Of a DNA stretch of 64,000 nucleotides, positions 12,401 to 23,888 are shown piece by piece (the stretch's first letter is position 1; each line of letters begins with the position of its first letter). The notes under the pieces are model-generated. The model was given only the letters and a program-made list of their open reading frames with translations, did no database searches and was not told the origin of the DNA. Source of the stretch: Melieria omissa (taxonomy: Eukaryota; Arthropoda; Insecta; Diptera; Ulidiidae); assembly GCA_963971225.1 (NCBI GenBank), contig OZ020267.1, positions 95,531,648 to 95,595,647 on the forward strand. Direction: 5' to 3'. The translations under genes were made by a program, and so were the position numbers.

Positions 12401-15400
12401 TGCGTGCTGCGTGTGAATCAAACGAAAATAAAAGTGTGCTGTGCACTTCAGCTTGAAATTGAATAGCAACAAATAAAATGCAAACACCGAGTAAAAAGGT
12501 GAAAAAGTCACAAATCATCCGCAATCAATATGAAAACGGGTTTCTTGTTTTTCACTCGGTTTTATGACTTTTTGCCTTTTCAATTTGTTGCCTCTTCTCT
12601 ACTTTAATTTGACGGTTGCAGCAAACACCGGTGGATGAAGTCATGCGTGGCTAGCGGTGGCGTATGGCAGCGTTTTAGCTAACAGAAGCTTCACAATTGC
12701 TAAGCCGACTACCTATTAAAAGGGCTCTAGAAAGCGTGTGTGGTGTACATTTTAAAACGAAAATTGTGCTTAAGTGGCGCTTTGACTATTCGAATGATGC
12801 GTTTAAGGCCCAACTAAGTAATTTTCCACTACGGAAAACAGCTGTGACCCGGCATAAAGAGCGAATTAACAGTTTACAGTCGATTTGCTTACAGTACAGC
12901 AACAACACAAATTTCAAAAGAACAGCGTCCTATTGTCATATTTGCAGCTAATTTCACAACTAAATATAAATACTGACTTTCAATGAGTATCTAGCGAGGA
13001 CAAGAGTGATACAACAACAAAAAGTTCATCTTAATCTTCATTCTTACGTCAACCAGCATTTTTGCACGAATCCACTTCGACTCTCTGAACTGGCAATTTT
13101 CGAATTATTGCACATAAAATCGTTAGCAATTAAACGCAAATTAGCTACAAATACGCGCATTTACATATTAGCCGCGCATCTACTCGCGCACAACCAATCA
13201 AATTCCAGGTATTTGGGGTAATTTTTTCGCGGTAATTTTACACAACGACACAAAGCTGCACAGAGCACTGACTAGATGGAGAAATCTTCTGTAGAAAAGT
13301 TGCCACAGTGTTTTCGACTTTAACTTTGATTCTACAGCTACCGCTGTCGAATTCCGGCGTTGATAAATAACCTAGCCAGCCAGCTCACCAGTAAGCTCGA
13401 CGAATGAGAGGCACTTGAAGCGGAGTCGAATAGCCGCTGGTGGTGAATGAAATGCTTTCTTGGTTTTTTTAAACTGTTTTTATTTATTTATTTTTCTCTA
13501 TTCATTTATTTAACACCGAAAGCTGCTGGAGCCATTCGCTCGAGCATGTCTGCAGCATCAGTCTGTCATCACCAATACTGTCAAATTGGCCTAAATGCCG
13601 TACGCTATTGAAGCACTGCGCTAACGCTATGGTTTCAGTTTTCTGATTCTACGAAATTTGTTGATATTGTTGTGGTTGTTTTTTTGATTTTAGTTGCTGA
13701 AAGCGCAACGAAAATAAATCAAAAGATGAGCAAATGGTGGTCTTTGGTGGGATAAACTTCACATTTATTACTTGACAAATGCAAAATGACATTTTTGTTT
13801 ACATGTATTTCGAACAAGTTTCTTAGTAAATACAAATATGACCTAAGCGCAGGTGGTTAACCCTTATTTGAGTTTAAATAGAACAAAACTCGAAAGAGTC
13901 GGCTTTATTGGGTACAATTTTAAGGTAGGCTGCATCAGTGTCTCTTATTTCCAGACAATTGGAAACTGAAAAGGTTAATATGTGCAACTCTATTGCGAAT
14001 TGACAGGCTAACGGAGTGACGAATATTAATCCTTTCGTTTCTCAATGGTTTGGAAATAAAAGACGCTGATGCTTTGCATAAATGCGTTTACAAAGACAGC
14101 CGTATGCCGCAAACACTGTGCACTGTAGCGACAGTCGGTCGATAACCTGTTGCCCACACAACTTGACAGCCCAGCTTCACAGTGAAAAGCACTATGTAAT
14201 TTTCCTGCTTTATTTTAATTTTTTGGATACAATTTCAAAAGTATCATCTATTCATATAACAAAATACTTAATATCGAAATTCGTTCACTTACTTTTAAAC
14301 AAGGTTCTTTCCTTCGCATTAGCTACTGAACTCCTTCGGTATTTGTTGGCTTACAACAACGACGCAGACAAAAGACAAGTGAAATATCCTTTTTCATCGA
14401 CTAAAGTATCATTTTCGTTGCGAAAGTCGCTCGTTCTTAGTTTGTTGTCATATTTCTTTCGGCTCTGCTTTTAAATCTTCATTAATAGTTGCTTCACGAG
14501 CCAAAACAAGATTACAATAATGTTGCATGCATTACAACAACACGCATCACAACAACAAAATGAAATAATAAGGAATGCTGGCTTGGCAGCTGTGATTTCC
14601 TGTTTACCACAGCACACAGTACGTAGCACCAATATGGAAGGCCATACGAAAAGCAGCAGCAAGGTACTACACCACAACAACAACAACAACCAGCATGGTA
14701 AAGCCACATAAGCACACAAAAGCCACACAAGCGTAGTGCTTGTGTTGCCAGGTTTGTGTCCATTGAGCACGAAATGCCGCCGATCCCGTTGCGCCAACGG
14801 CCAAGCCGAATTATGCCGACTACCACTCGTAAAAGCAGTGATTGTTGTTGCTGTGGCTTGCATCGTGTTGGCAGGAATTCCTGGCTGGTTGCGCAGCAGA
14901 TGATGCACCTGCTGTGGCGCATTGTCTAGCTGGAAGCGGCGCAGAGCAATGACTACGCGTTCTATGTTTTATGTATACAAAAACAACAGCAACATCAACA
15001 GGAATCAAACGACAACTTGAAGCGGCAGAAGGCGACGACAAAATAGTAGCAATTCAATTGAGCTGAAACAAAGCTCGGATTTTGAGGTGGTAAACGAGGG
15101 TTTAAAGTGGTGGGTAGGGAAGGGGCCGTTGCTGGCGCAACTGAGCAACGGAAGAGGAAGCATTGCTGTGGAGGGTTTGTTCTATTCGTTTGCTGTAAAT
15201 CGGGTTACGTGCGTGCTTGCCAAGTGTGTGCTTTGTAGTTGTTATTGTTGCCAATGCTGTTGCTATTATTGTTGTAGTAGTTGTTGTTTGTTGGTTTGCG
15301 TTGATTCACAGTCTGGAAAGCGCTCTGCTTTGCGGTGCTATTCTTTCTTATAACTAAGCCTTGACTGCACTAACAACGCTAGCAACAACAACAATCAAAG

Positions 15401-17440
15401 CAACTTGGACTTGGCCGGAGATCGTCGGTGCTGCGCACTGTTGGCTCTTCAAAGTCTCATTGTTGGTGTTGCTGCCGCTGCTGTTATTACTCTGGCTTTT
15501 TCAGCCTATTTTTTTTTCTTTTTCCAGCTTTTTGCTTGCTTTCTTCTGTGTGCCTTTTTATTTCTTTATTCCCATTTCCCTATCTTTCTTCTAGCTTTGA
15601 CTTGTTCGCGTTTGTACTTCAGTTGAGATTTTCACCGCAACGTCGACGTTTTGCGTTCGCTATCGCTGCTGTTACGGCGGCCACTTGTTGCTTTTGTTGT
15701 TGTAATGCTTGTCTTTTCTCGCTTGTAAGGTGAATGCACTCGCCGCGTTTGGCACGTCTTGTAGCACCGCACTTCACCGCACATTTTCCTAACCGATTTT
15801 TAGAAATACCCCCATTTCGAATTGGCGCACTTTGCCCATCCAAGGCAGTAACTTTGTTCTAAGTGGAGCAGGCGGCGTTGGTGTTGTTTTTGGCATTTAC
15901 TGGCAACAGGAACAGGTTACATAAATTGGGTCAGCAGAAAGTCGAAATTCGCCAGCCGCACACGTCACGCTCCCACACCGCGCAAACCCTTGGTGTCTTG
16001 AGCTAAATTGTAAATTTTCACTTAACTGCAACGCATTCTTCGCACTTTACACACTGCACTGCGTTTTTGCACTATTCACGAATTTTTCAATTTTCGCTGC
16101 TCGTTTTCGATTGAATAGCAACCACTTATTAGCAATCGTAGCCACCCTACAGCGACTACACGGCGGCCTGCACGTCCATTGGTGCTTCCTTTTACTGGCT
16201 TTTAGCGTATTAACATTTTTAACAATTTAACATTACTTTCGCAGCCAACACACTAACCACTGCTGCTGCCAGCCACTTAATTTTCTCGCTCTCTGCCGAC
16301 CGATTCTTTTCACTTTGCTGGCACTGCACTGTTGGCTATCGTTATTACCTTCTTTCCGCTGCCGCCTCTTCTCTTTCCCTTTCCCAAAAACACGACCAAC
16401 GTAACTACTTGTATTTTTTCCGTTTTCAACAACCACCGCCGACAACAGGTAAGCGCAGACTGAACCGATTACCAGACGTTTACTTGGCTAGCGCCAGTGC
16501 AGGCGGCGGCGAGCTGCTTCGTGCCGGCCCTGGCTCGACGATCGTTGTCGCTGGAGTATCTCAACCATTCGTTGGTGTAGTTTGTTTGAGCACAAGCAGA
16601 AAACGAGCAGAGAAAACCGGCAATACAAACGGCGTTGCCACTAAATTGGGGATATACGGCTTGTTTAACGGTAATCGGATTTGGGCGGTGAACATTTGGA
16701 AAATATTTGCTTCGGAAAAATGGCAATAGAGCCATTCCAAATAGATTTTGTTTGTTAAATCGTTTGCATACAGAAAACAATCCAACGCAAGAGCAAACTG
16801 TGCTCTTCATATTACTTGACAATTATCTAAACACCCAACATTAGTTTACGTCGCTAGTCCCCTTCATAATTTGATCTTAACCGCACCTCTCTTCTGTCTA
16901 AGCTGCTTTTGCGTTCGATTATGTCTCCATTATTTATTCTACTAAAAAAGAAGGAACGATGCTTTATCATAACAATTATAATTCCGTGATGAAATCGATC
17001 TAATGATGAAGACACTGTTAACTTGGCATTATGCATGTTTCAGCAGTTAAAAAATCGTAGTTGTAATCAACTCAGTTTGCTTTCGCTTCGTGTATGTTGG
17101 CAATGTACGCTCGGTCGCTGTGTTATCAGTTTGCTGTCGTTGCAATCGCTGTTAACACTTGCTGGCTAAGGTGGGGCTTTACAAAAGTCTAAAACATGCT
17201 ATTTAGGTTCTAAACAAGTTAAAACAATTCTTTTTCTAAATGCTTAAAAATGGGCAAAGAGTAACATTTGTAAAATAATAACATATTCAATAAAGACAAT
17301 TGTGACTATGTTTTGAACTTGGTGGTTAAAAGCTACATTTGCATTAAATACCATTTGACTTTCCGCACCTCGTATGTGCTTCCAGGAGCACCACAGAAGG
17401 CAACAAAAACGCTTGTTATACGGATGTCATCTCAATTGAC
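9441..17440. other. 8-kb gene-free stretch with triplet-rich segments
   Basis: No supported coding exon. Positions 10.8-13.5 kb mix AT-rich DNA with G+C-richer patches around 11.6-12.7 kb, containing gtgcgtgtgtgtgcg runs (about 12385-12410). Positions 14.47-15.75 kb are dense in CAA/GTT and GCA/TGC triplets on both strands. These create long Cys-, Leu- or Gln-rich open frames in several overlapping frames at once, a sign of repeat composition rather than coding. The G+C-richer patches could be promoters, 5' untranslated exons or enhancers of a neighbouring gene. I see no start codon with a believable splice partner. Confidence 0.45.
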
Positions 17441-17759
17441 GGGTATTTATTCAAACTTCACTGTACATTAGAGCAGTTGTCTTTCTCTGTGGTGTCCAAA
17501 ACTGTCAGTCCGTCTGTCGCACTATTTACGGTCGGTCAGTTTGTCGACTTATTTTATACGCCTGCATATGTGTGAACGTTTCCACTTGCTGTATTTTTGT
17601 GTGTTTGCTATAGTTCCGGCTGCAATCGAATAAAATTTCAACTTCTTCATTATTAAAACTTTGTTATCAATTATTTTAAATTAAAAAAATAATAATAGTA
17701 ATTTGAATTAAATGGAAACCGTGAAGTACGAAACACCGTAGCGTTTATGATTTTTTCGT

Positions 17760-17918
17760 TTACGTTTTCTTCAATCTTTTCAGTGCAAATGTGAACAATA
17801 AGCCAGCAATTAGCACGTAGCAGGCGTAGGGCAAAAATCGAAAAATTGGTAGTATCCAGACAATATGTAAAACGTCGTGGGTTGTGACGTTCAGCAAAAT
17901 TTCCAGCGATTTCCGCAT
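17760..17918 (-). CDS. Candidate 52-aa small membrane protein overlapping the TfIIS stop
   Basis: An ATG-started open frame of 52 codons begins at 17918, inside the last codons of TfIIS, and runs 131 nt past the TfIIS stop in a different frame. The 28-nt overlap covers the TfIIS Zn-ribbon tail. The predicted peptide starts [10 protein letters not shown], has a hydrophobic stretch [19 protein letters not shown] (residues 21-39) extending to LLFTFA, and ends in a basic tail KRLKK. That is a single-pass or tail-anchored membrane layout. It would sit on the same mRNA as TfIIS, making the transcript dicistronic by re-initiation. I do not recognise a family. A 52-codon frame can arise by chance in DNA of this composition, so this is a candidate only. 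Confidence 0.3.
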   Translation of the reverse strand: MRKSLEILLNVTTHDVLHIVWILPIFRFLPYACYVLIAGLLFTFALKRLKKT

Positions 17919-19059
17919 TCGTTGCACATGACGAACGTCGTCATCGGTTCATCGGAGGAGCGCGTCTGGAGCTGATTGTAGGTACAGTTTCGCTTTTTGC
18001 ACTTGCCGCACTTTAGCAGATCGGTCTTGGTGCCTTGCACCGTGGCCAGCTGTGCGTCGTTGATTGCTTCCTTCACGAATTTCTCGCGCAACTTCTTCAT
18101 TTCGTCGCTGGCCATTTCCTCGGGAGTCATGCGCGCCAACTGTTGCGCAGTCACGGCACCGCACATGAAATTGCCGCGCAGCGTTGGATTTTTGGGGTCC
18201 TTAAGGTTGGCAACACGTGAGCGTACGCGATTCTTGTATTTCATGTCGGTATTTTTAAACTCGCCGTAGATGGCCTCCTCCAGTTCGATGGCCATATCTT
18301 CCGGCTCCGGACAACCCTCGGGTATATCACCAACTTTCAGTGCATTGCAGAGCATCTCACGGCACTTGAGGCGCACCGCATCGGTCAAGCCGGCGCCGGA
18401 ATTGGGAAACGACGATTGTGTCATCTTGCGTTCCTCCTTGACGGCCGTGGACGACGAACTTGACGTTGAGCTCTTCTTGCCCTCGTCATCACGTTTCTTG
18501 TCTTTGGAGGCGCTGCTGCTGGCACCCACCGACGATGACGAGCTCTTGTCCTTGTCTTTGCTGGATGAAGAGGAGCTGGATTTGGTGCCGCCGCTGGCGG
18601 ATTTGGATGCGCTGTTGCTGGTGCTATCTTTACCCGAGCCGCCGCCAGAGCCACCCGGCGCTGCCAGGAAGCGTTTCCAGTTTTTGATGAGCGTCTTGGC
18701 CAGCGCAATTACCTCCTCGTCTTTGCTGCTTTTGCGCAGCTCGTTGACGGTCATGCCGATTCGTGTTTTGGTCAGTATCTCCAGATTGATGTTGAGTGTT
18801 TGCAGCGCTTTCAGCAGATCCAAAGCTTGTTCCTGGCCCTGCGGAGCAATGGCAAAGCAAACGGTTAGCGAGTGTGTAAGCGGAGAAATGGTTAAAGTAT
18901 ATAATTGGAATGAGCCCCCAAAGCGCGCGCACTACAACGCCCGGACCGGTGGTAAACTCCGCCCCTAGGCTTTGCCTGAGCGTTACCTACCGTGCCGTCG
19001 TTTGTTGTGATTTTGCTCATTTTCTTCTGTATTTTAAAGACTTCTTCTTCCACGCTCAT
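17891..19059 (-). CDS. TfIIS: Transcription elongation factor S-II (TFIIS), two exons
   Basis: TFIIS binds stalled RNA polymerase II in the nucleus and stimulates cleavage of backtracked RNA so elongation can resume. Exon 1 is 18991-19059 (23 codons from ATG at 19059). Exon 2 is 17891-18838. The 152-bp intron has a cacg|gtaggt donor and a ccgcag|gg acceptor, and joining keeps frame, giving 338 residues. The N-terminal LW/TFIIS-N helical bundle spans about residues 1-80 (ending NWKRFLA). A Ser/Lys/Asp-rich linker spans about 82-155. The polymerase-binding central domain spans about 165-285. The C-terminal zinc ribbon has C300, C303, C328 and C331, with the catalytic acidic pair D319-E320 in [11 protein letters not shown]. 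All key residues are present. It is slightly longer than usual because of the linker. Identification is very secure. Confidence 0.97.
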
Positions 19060-19580
19060 GGTTGCGCTGATTATTTCTAATAACTTGCAAAGGTATAGTA
19101 TCGGTATTTTTCGCACAGCACTGCTCCCACCAAATCCGTTTGCTCTTGCGTTCTGTTCAATAACCAAACTTTATTTTTTTCCAGTTGCTACTTGTTTTTC
19201 CTTTGCTTGTGTAGAGACAATTTCAGCTGAGAAGTTGGCTGCGGTTGAGTGTAAGCGATTAAAAGAAAACGGCGCGACTTTGGCGTAAAATATATTGTTA
19301 AAGCAAATGATTAGAATAATGTTGATATGTTCTATTTGAGATAAAATTTAATGTTTTGTTATTAGAAAAATAGTAAACAACTCTAAAATCTATATGAGCA
19401 TATTCAGTACTGTGAGCGTGGTCTGGGAACAGTTTTATGTGCAACCCTGCCTAAAAACAGCTGTTTTTGTTTGCTCGTATCTCCCTCCGCATTGCAAGAA
19501 CGACGAATTCCGTTTGTTTGGTTATTTGATTATATTTAATTAAACGTTTAAATTTATCAAAGGAACTGCTAATACATAAT
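19060..19580. promoter_or_regulatory. Shared 521-bp head-to-head promoter of TfIIS and ATPAF2
   Basis: The two start codons point away from each other with 521 bp between them, so both promoters and 5' untranslated regions must fit here unless upstream non-coding exons exist. A perfect 16-bp palindrome aaaaacagctgttttt (19453-19468), centred on an E-box CAGCTG, lies 112 bp before the ATPAF2 ATG. A tagtatcggtatt word lies at about 19096, resembling but not matching the DREF-type element TATCGATA. I see no clear TATA box, as expected for housekeeping genes. Confidence 0.6.
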
Positions 19581-20606
19581 ATGAATAGTCTGTGTGGAGT
19601 GTTGCGACAGCCTGTAGCTCGGTTTGTGCGGGAGCCGCTGCAACTGTCAAAGCGTTTTTACGGTATGTTTAAGTTTTCTTGTGAAATACTCGCCAGGCGC
19701 TAATTTTGATTATTCAATCCAACCATCTTCGCCGGTTGCACATAGCGGCGCCACCCAAACGCTTCTACAAAAGCACCTCGGTGCTGTACAATGACGGCAA
19801 GTACGAAGTGACGCTGGACCATCGCAAGCTGAAGACACCCAACGGCACTTTGTTTACCGTGAAAAGCGAACCACTGGCCATAGCGGTCGCCACCGAATTC
19901 GAGAACCAACGCGAACACATCGAACGCTCGAAGATGCACTTGTCGGCGTTGTGCTTTACGGCCATCGACAATCCCAACAAGCACACCAAACTGGACATGG
20001 TCAACTACTTGCTGAATTATATAGCCACCGACACGGTGCTGTTCCAGTACGATGTGCGCACGCTTGCTTAATTGTTGGCTACTTTGCGATTTATGTTATG
20101 GGTCCAATTGCAGGATGAAAAGGAGCTACACGAGCTGCAGTGCAGGGAATGGGATCCCATCATTGAGTGGTTCAACGAGAGATTTGAGACAAATCTGCAG
20201 AAGACCATGGTCATGTCGCCGCCACATATCTCTGCGGATAATAAAATGAAAATATCCAAATACTTCAGTTCACACAACGAAGAGGTGCTGCATGGTAGGT
20301 GAAACAATGCTTTACTATTTAAACTAAACAATGCCTTTCTGTCCACCTCTCTAAGGCTTCGTCTTCGCTGTGGACACGCTAAAGTCTATTTTGTTGGCCT
20401 GCGCCACCATTGACCAGCGCATCAGCATCGAAAAAGCGGTGGCTCTGTCGCGTTTGGAGGAGGAGTATCAGCTAAAGTTTTGGGGACGTGTGGAGTGGGC
20501 GCACGATCTCAGCCAGTACGAGCAGCAGGCACGACTGGCGGCTGCAGTACTCTTTGTACATTTTAGTCGTTCCGAGCATTTAATAAAGGAGAAATTAGTT
20601 GTTTAG
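19581..20606 (+). CDS. ATPAF2: Mitochondrial F1-ATPase assembly factor 2 (ATP12 chaperone), four exons
   Basis: ATP12/ATPAF2 is a mitochondrial matrix chaperone that binds the F1 alpha subunit before it joins beta. Exons: 19581-19662, 19746-20053, 20114-20294 and 20356-20606. All introns are 60-83 bp with GT..AG ends, and the phases agree, giving 273 residues. The first about 28 residues contain Arg and no acidic residue until E19, and act as a plausible mitochondrial presequence. The ATP12 domain fills the rest: KRFYK...YEVTLDHRKLKTP near residue 35, the family motif EWDPIIEW near 145, and the C-terminal FWGRVEWAHD block. Length fits the family. It is divergent from TfIIS and convergent with the SMYD4-like gene downstream. 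No defects are seen. Confidence 0.95.
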
Positions 20607-23580
20607 CTGTAATTTTAGCTGCCGTGCGCTGTGAGGAATCAAGTAAAAAACTAAAAAATTGTTGGCCATAAATACAAACAGCATTAAAATTTGTTGAAAA
20701 TTTCAATAGCAACAATATTGTTTTGCATACGTTTAAAAAGAACTTAATTTTAGTTTTGCATTTTTTCCAAACTGCTGCGAATTTTATTATTTTGTATGTA
20801 TTTTTTGCATTAGGTATTAGCATTTTATTTTTTTTGCTGTTTGCTGCGATTTTCTTTGATAACTTACTTCACTGTTTCATAAATTTTACTCTCGTCACAA
20901 ACTTACTTAAAATTGCTAATTATTGAAATTGGTCTTTAAATAACAATGCGTTTGTTTTATGTCTAATGCTGTGTATCATAAAAAAGTGTTTAATGTTTCA
21001 TGTTATTGTTTTCTTTGCTTTTTAATACTCTTCTGCCGTTGCCATTTATTGCGTTTGCTGCATAAATTATTTATTAAATTATAAATATATATGCATTTTT
21101 ATATTTATTTAAAAAAAAACAAGGCGAGGTACTTAAATGATTTTTGTTGTTGCTTCTTCATTTTATTTCCTTACTTAATTTCTTGCATTTGCTTTGATTT
21201 TGCCCGCTACTACTAGAATATGGTACTTTTTAATATAAAACAATGCACGCATTACGAAGCGAATATGTATGCATCTTACATTCTGATTTGTTGCTATCGT
21301 ATTTGTTGCTTTGTGGCTGAGTTTGCTGGCAGAGCGAAGCAATAAAAGCGTGAGGGTGATTAATTTCGCGCGCGCATATGCGGCGCCGTAAAATCTGGTG
21401 GGGTTCTATGTGTGTGTCCATGCAGTGAGTGTTTCTAAGCTTTAATTGAGCACCGATGGGTGAAATCGAGGGGTGACATGTCACGAGATTCAAATTTTAA
21501 GTTTTGAATTGAAGTGTTTCAAGTGATGTTTTAAATACCAAATTATGTAGTTGTAAGATAATGAGTTCGAAAGGAAACGCGGCAAACTAATTGTTTGGCC
21601 ATGTCTTAAATTTGTATAGTTGACGAGTTTCACTCTGAGAGTAAATACAATATTTTACCAAACTACTTTTGAAACGCGTGTGTAAAGTGCGCAATAAAGT
21701 CGCTTCAATTATAGTATTTAGATGTAAAAGGGGAAGTACCAACACAGACTCGCTCAAAACCGATTTATCGTCAAAAACGATTACTTGTATACATCAAATT
21801 TTAAAGTAAAAACTGTAATTAGAACTAAGCAGCTTAGACATAAGGCGCGTAGACCAAATGTAAACTTTCGACAACAGAACGAAACAGGAACCAATTTCTT
21901 TTATTTTGCACAAAGCATGCAGCACTTTTTAATTGTTTTGGTATTCTTTTTTACTACAATAAATATAATTTTGTATAGTAATATAAAAACTAAACGCTAC
22001 TAAATTCAGCGAGTCAATGTATAAGCATTTTTAATTTTTAATTTTCTTTATTATTCACAAGGCTTTGCCAATTGCTATGCACACAACAAATCAAACCGAA
22101 TTTTGTAAAAATTTCGAAGACCTTTTTGTGGTAAAAATTTTGATATGCTAATTTGTTAAGTTAGTGTTTGGGTTTTATTAAGATTAGTTTGATTTATTGA
22201 TAATTGAAATGTAATTAAGTGTAGTCTAATCAATTGCAAATATGTGTTAATTTACAATCAAAACTGATGTGCTCTATACAAATTGCAAGGCTTCTCGGAA
22301 GCTACATATGTATCTAAAAAATATAGTTTACAACAAATTTTTCGAAATGTTTAGCATTTTTCACATATTTTTCGCATTTTCAATACTCAAAACAGATTTT
22401 ATTTTGCAAAATCGATATTTGTGTGGGTTTGCGTGAGTGTGTGTGTGTGTAAAATTTCACTGTGAATGTATGTGTTAATTATACCATAGCTTTTACTTGC
22501 ACTTTAGACTAGGCGTGTCCAATTGATGAATGTGTGCCATGTGATGATGGCAATGTTGTTCTCAGCTTGTTTTTGCATATTTTTTGGCCTAAAAATGGCT
22601 TTCGTTATTCGAGTTTATTTGTGGCTTAAGCTATGTGGTAGCTAACCGTGTCGGCGGTTACTTTTGTTCACTTTTAGCATTCAACAGTTTGTTCATTTGT
22701 TTCTGTTTGCATATCATTTAACGCACTTTTTATCATCTACAATTGCTTTAAATCCATTTTCATCTTTTGATTTCCCTTTTTTATTTATAAGTATATATTC
22801 GATTTTTTGCTAATAACAACAATCGCATTAGCGCACTTTGCGCCTTGTAACAATTTTCTTTATTGATTCGTAAGTGAATTATTGTACTAAATACGAGCAA
22901 TCAATCCGAGAAAGTGAACAAAATCGCAAACAAATTAGCGGATAATCGCTGTTGACTGAAGCTAAGAACTTGGCTGTTGTTTTGAAAAAAATTTAATAAG
23001 CTTTTGTTAGGCCAAATTTGGTGACTAATTTGAATCGGTTAATCGATTTTGAAGTCGCGACTGTCAGTGAATGTAATTAAATTTTGCAGAACAGTGTAAT
23101 TGCCACATTTGAATAGCATTATTGCCGAATTTGAGTGTGTTTTTATTGCTCTGTTACTCTACATGCATATTTGCAAAAATAAAAGTGTATGCATAGTAAA
23201 TGTATACAAAGGTATATCTATTGTAATGAGCGAAAAAACATGCTCACTTCACATTCTCACTTTCAGCCTCGTCGCTGGAAAAACGCTTGATTCTTCAGTA
23301 TTTCGTTAAGTTAGCTATTTTTGGTTTTAGTTAGTTATCTCTTAAAGTATTTTGCTCGATTTTTCTTTGCTTTCGTTTTAGTTTGAAACATTTCAAAATA
23401 TTTAACGAGTATTTTGCGTAGAGCATAATTGTTGAGAGAAATGTTCATCGTTTTGTTTTTCAAATAAAAAATAAAAAATTACGAGTACTTTAGCGAATAA
23501 AGTTTTACGTTTACGTGTTGCGAGTAGGGAGTAGTATCGTGTAACGGTTAACGCCCAACGGCACGAAGTGCTCAGCGCGA
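20607..23580. other. Convergent intergenic DNA and 3' untranslated regions
   Basis: This 3-kb AT-rich stretch separates the 3' ends of ATPAF2 (plus) and the SMYD4-like gene (minus), so it should contain both 3' untranslated regions. AATAAA-type signals occur many times on both strands, and I cannot choose among them. A short GT run is at 22437-22450. No coding exon, RNA gene or transposon end is recognised. Confidence 0.5.
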
Positions 23581-23888
23581 CTAGACCTGCGTGTCCATGA
23601 GGCTGGTGTAGGTCTTCTCGGCAAATTTCGGTGTTATTAATTCGTCGTAGTAGTTGATGAAGATCTCCTTGAATTCGTCGGGTATGAATTCAAGCGCCTG
23701 CAGCATCTGCATCAGTTCCTTGTCGCTGCACTTGTAGTTGCCGAGCGCCATGATGTCCCAAAAATAGGACATGTGCTGGACATATTCTAGGCTGAAGACA
23801 CTGTATTGGGCAGCGACAATATTGAGAGCGTTGCGCATGATCGAGCCGAGCTTGTTTAATTCCCAGTCGTCGAGCGGTTTGGAGCCTT
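23581..23888 (-). CDS. SMYD4-like gene, exon 6 (C-terminal helices and stop)
   Basis: The acceptor is cttatag|aaggc. It encodes the last about 101 residues: SKPLDDWELNKLGSIMRNAL, then an aromatic-rich helix pair (YVQHMSYFWDIMALGNYKCS) and a final acidic segment ending in TQV. This agrees with the C-terminal TPR-like bundle of SMYD4 proteins. The purine-rich tract starts immediately on the intron side. Confidence 0.88.

Noticed and set aside
14471..15860. Several 60-145-codon Cys/Leu/Gln-rich open frames
   Set aside because: They come from CAA/GTT and GCA/TGC triplets open in several frames at once; no protein family.
18270..18968. 232-codon frame on the plus strand opposite TfIIS
   Set aside because: Mirror of the Ser/Lys/Asp-rich TfIIS linker; no independent support.
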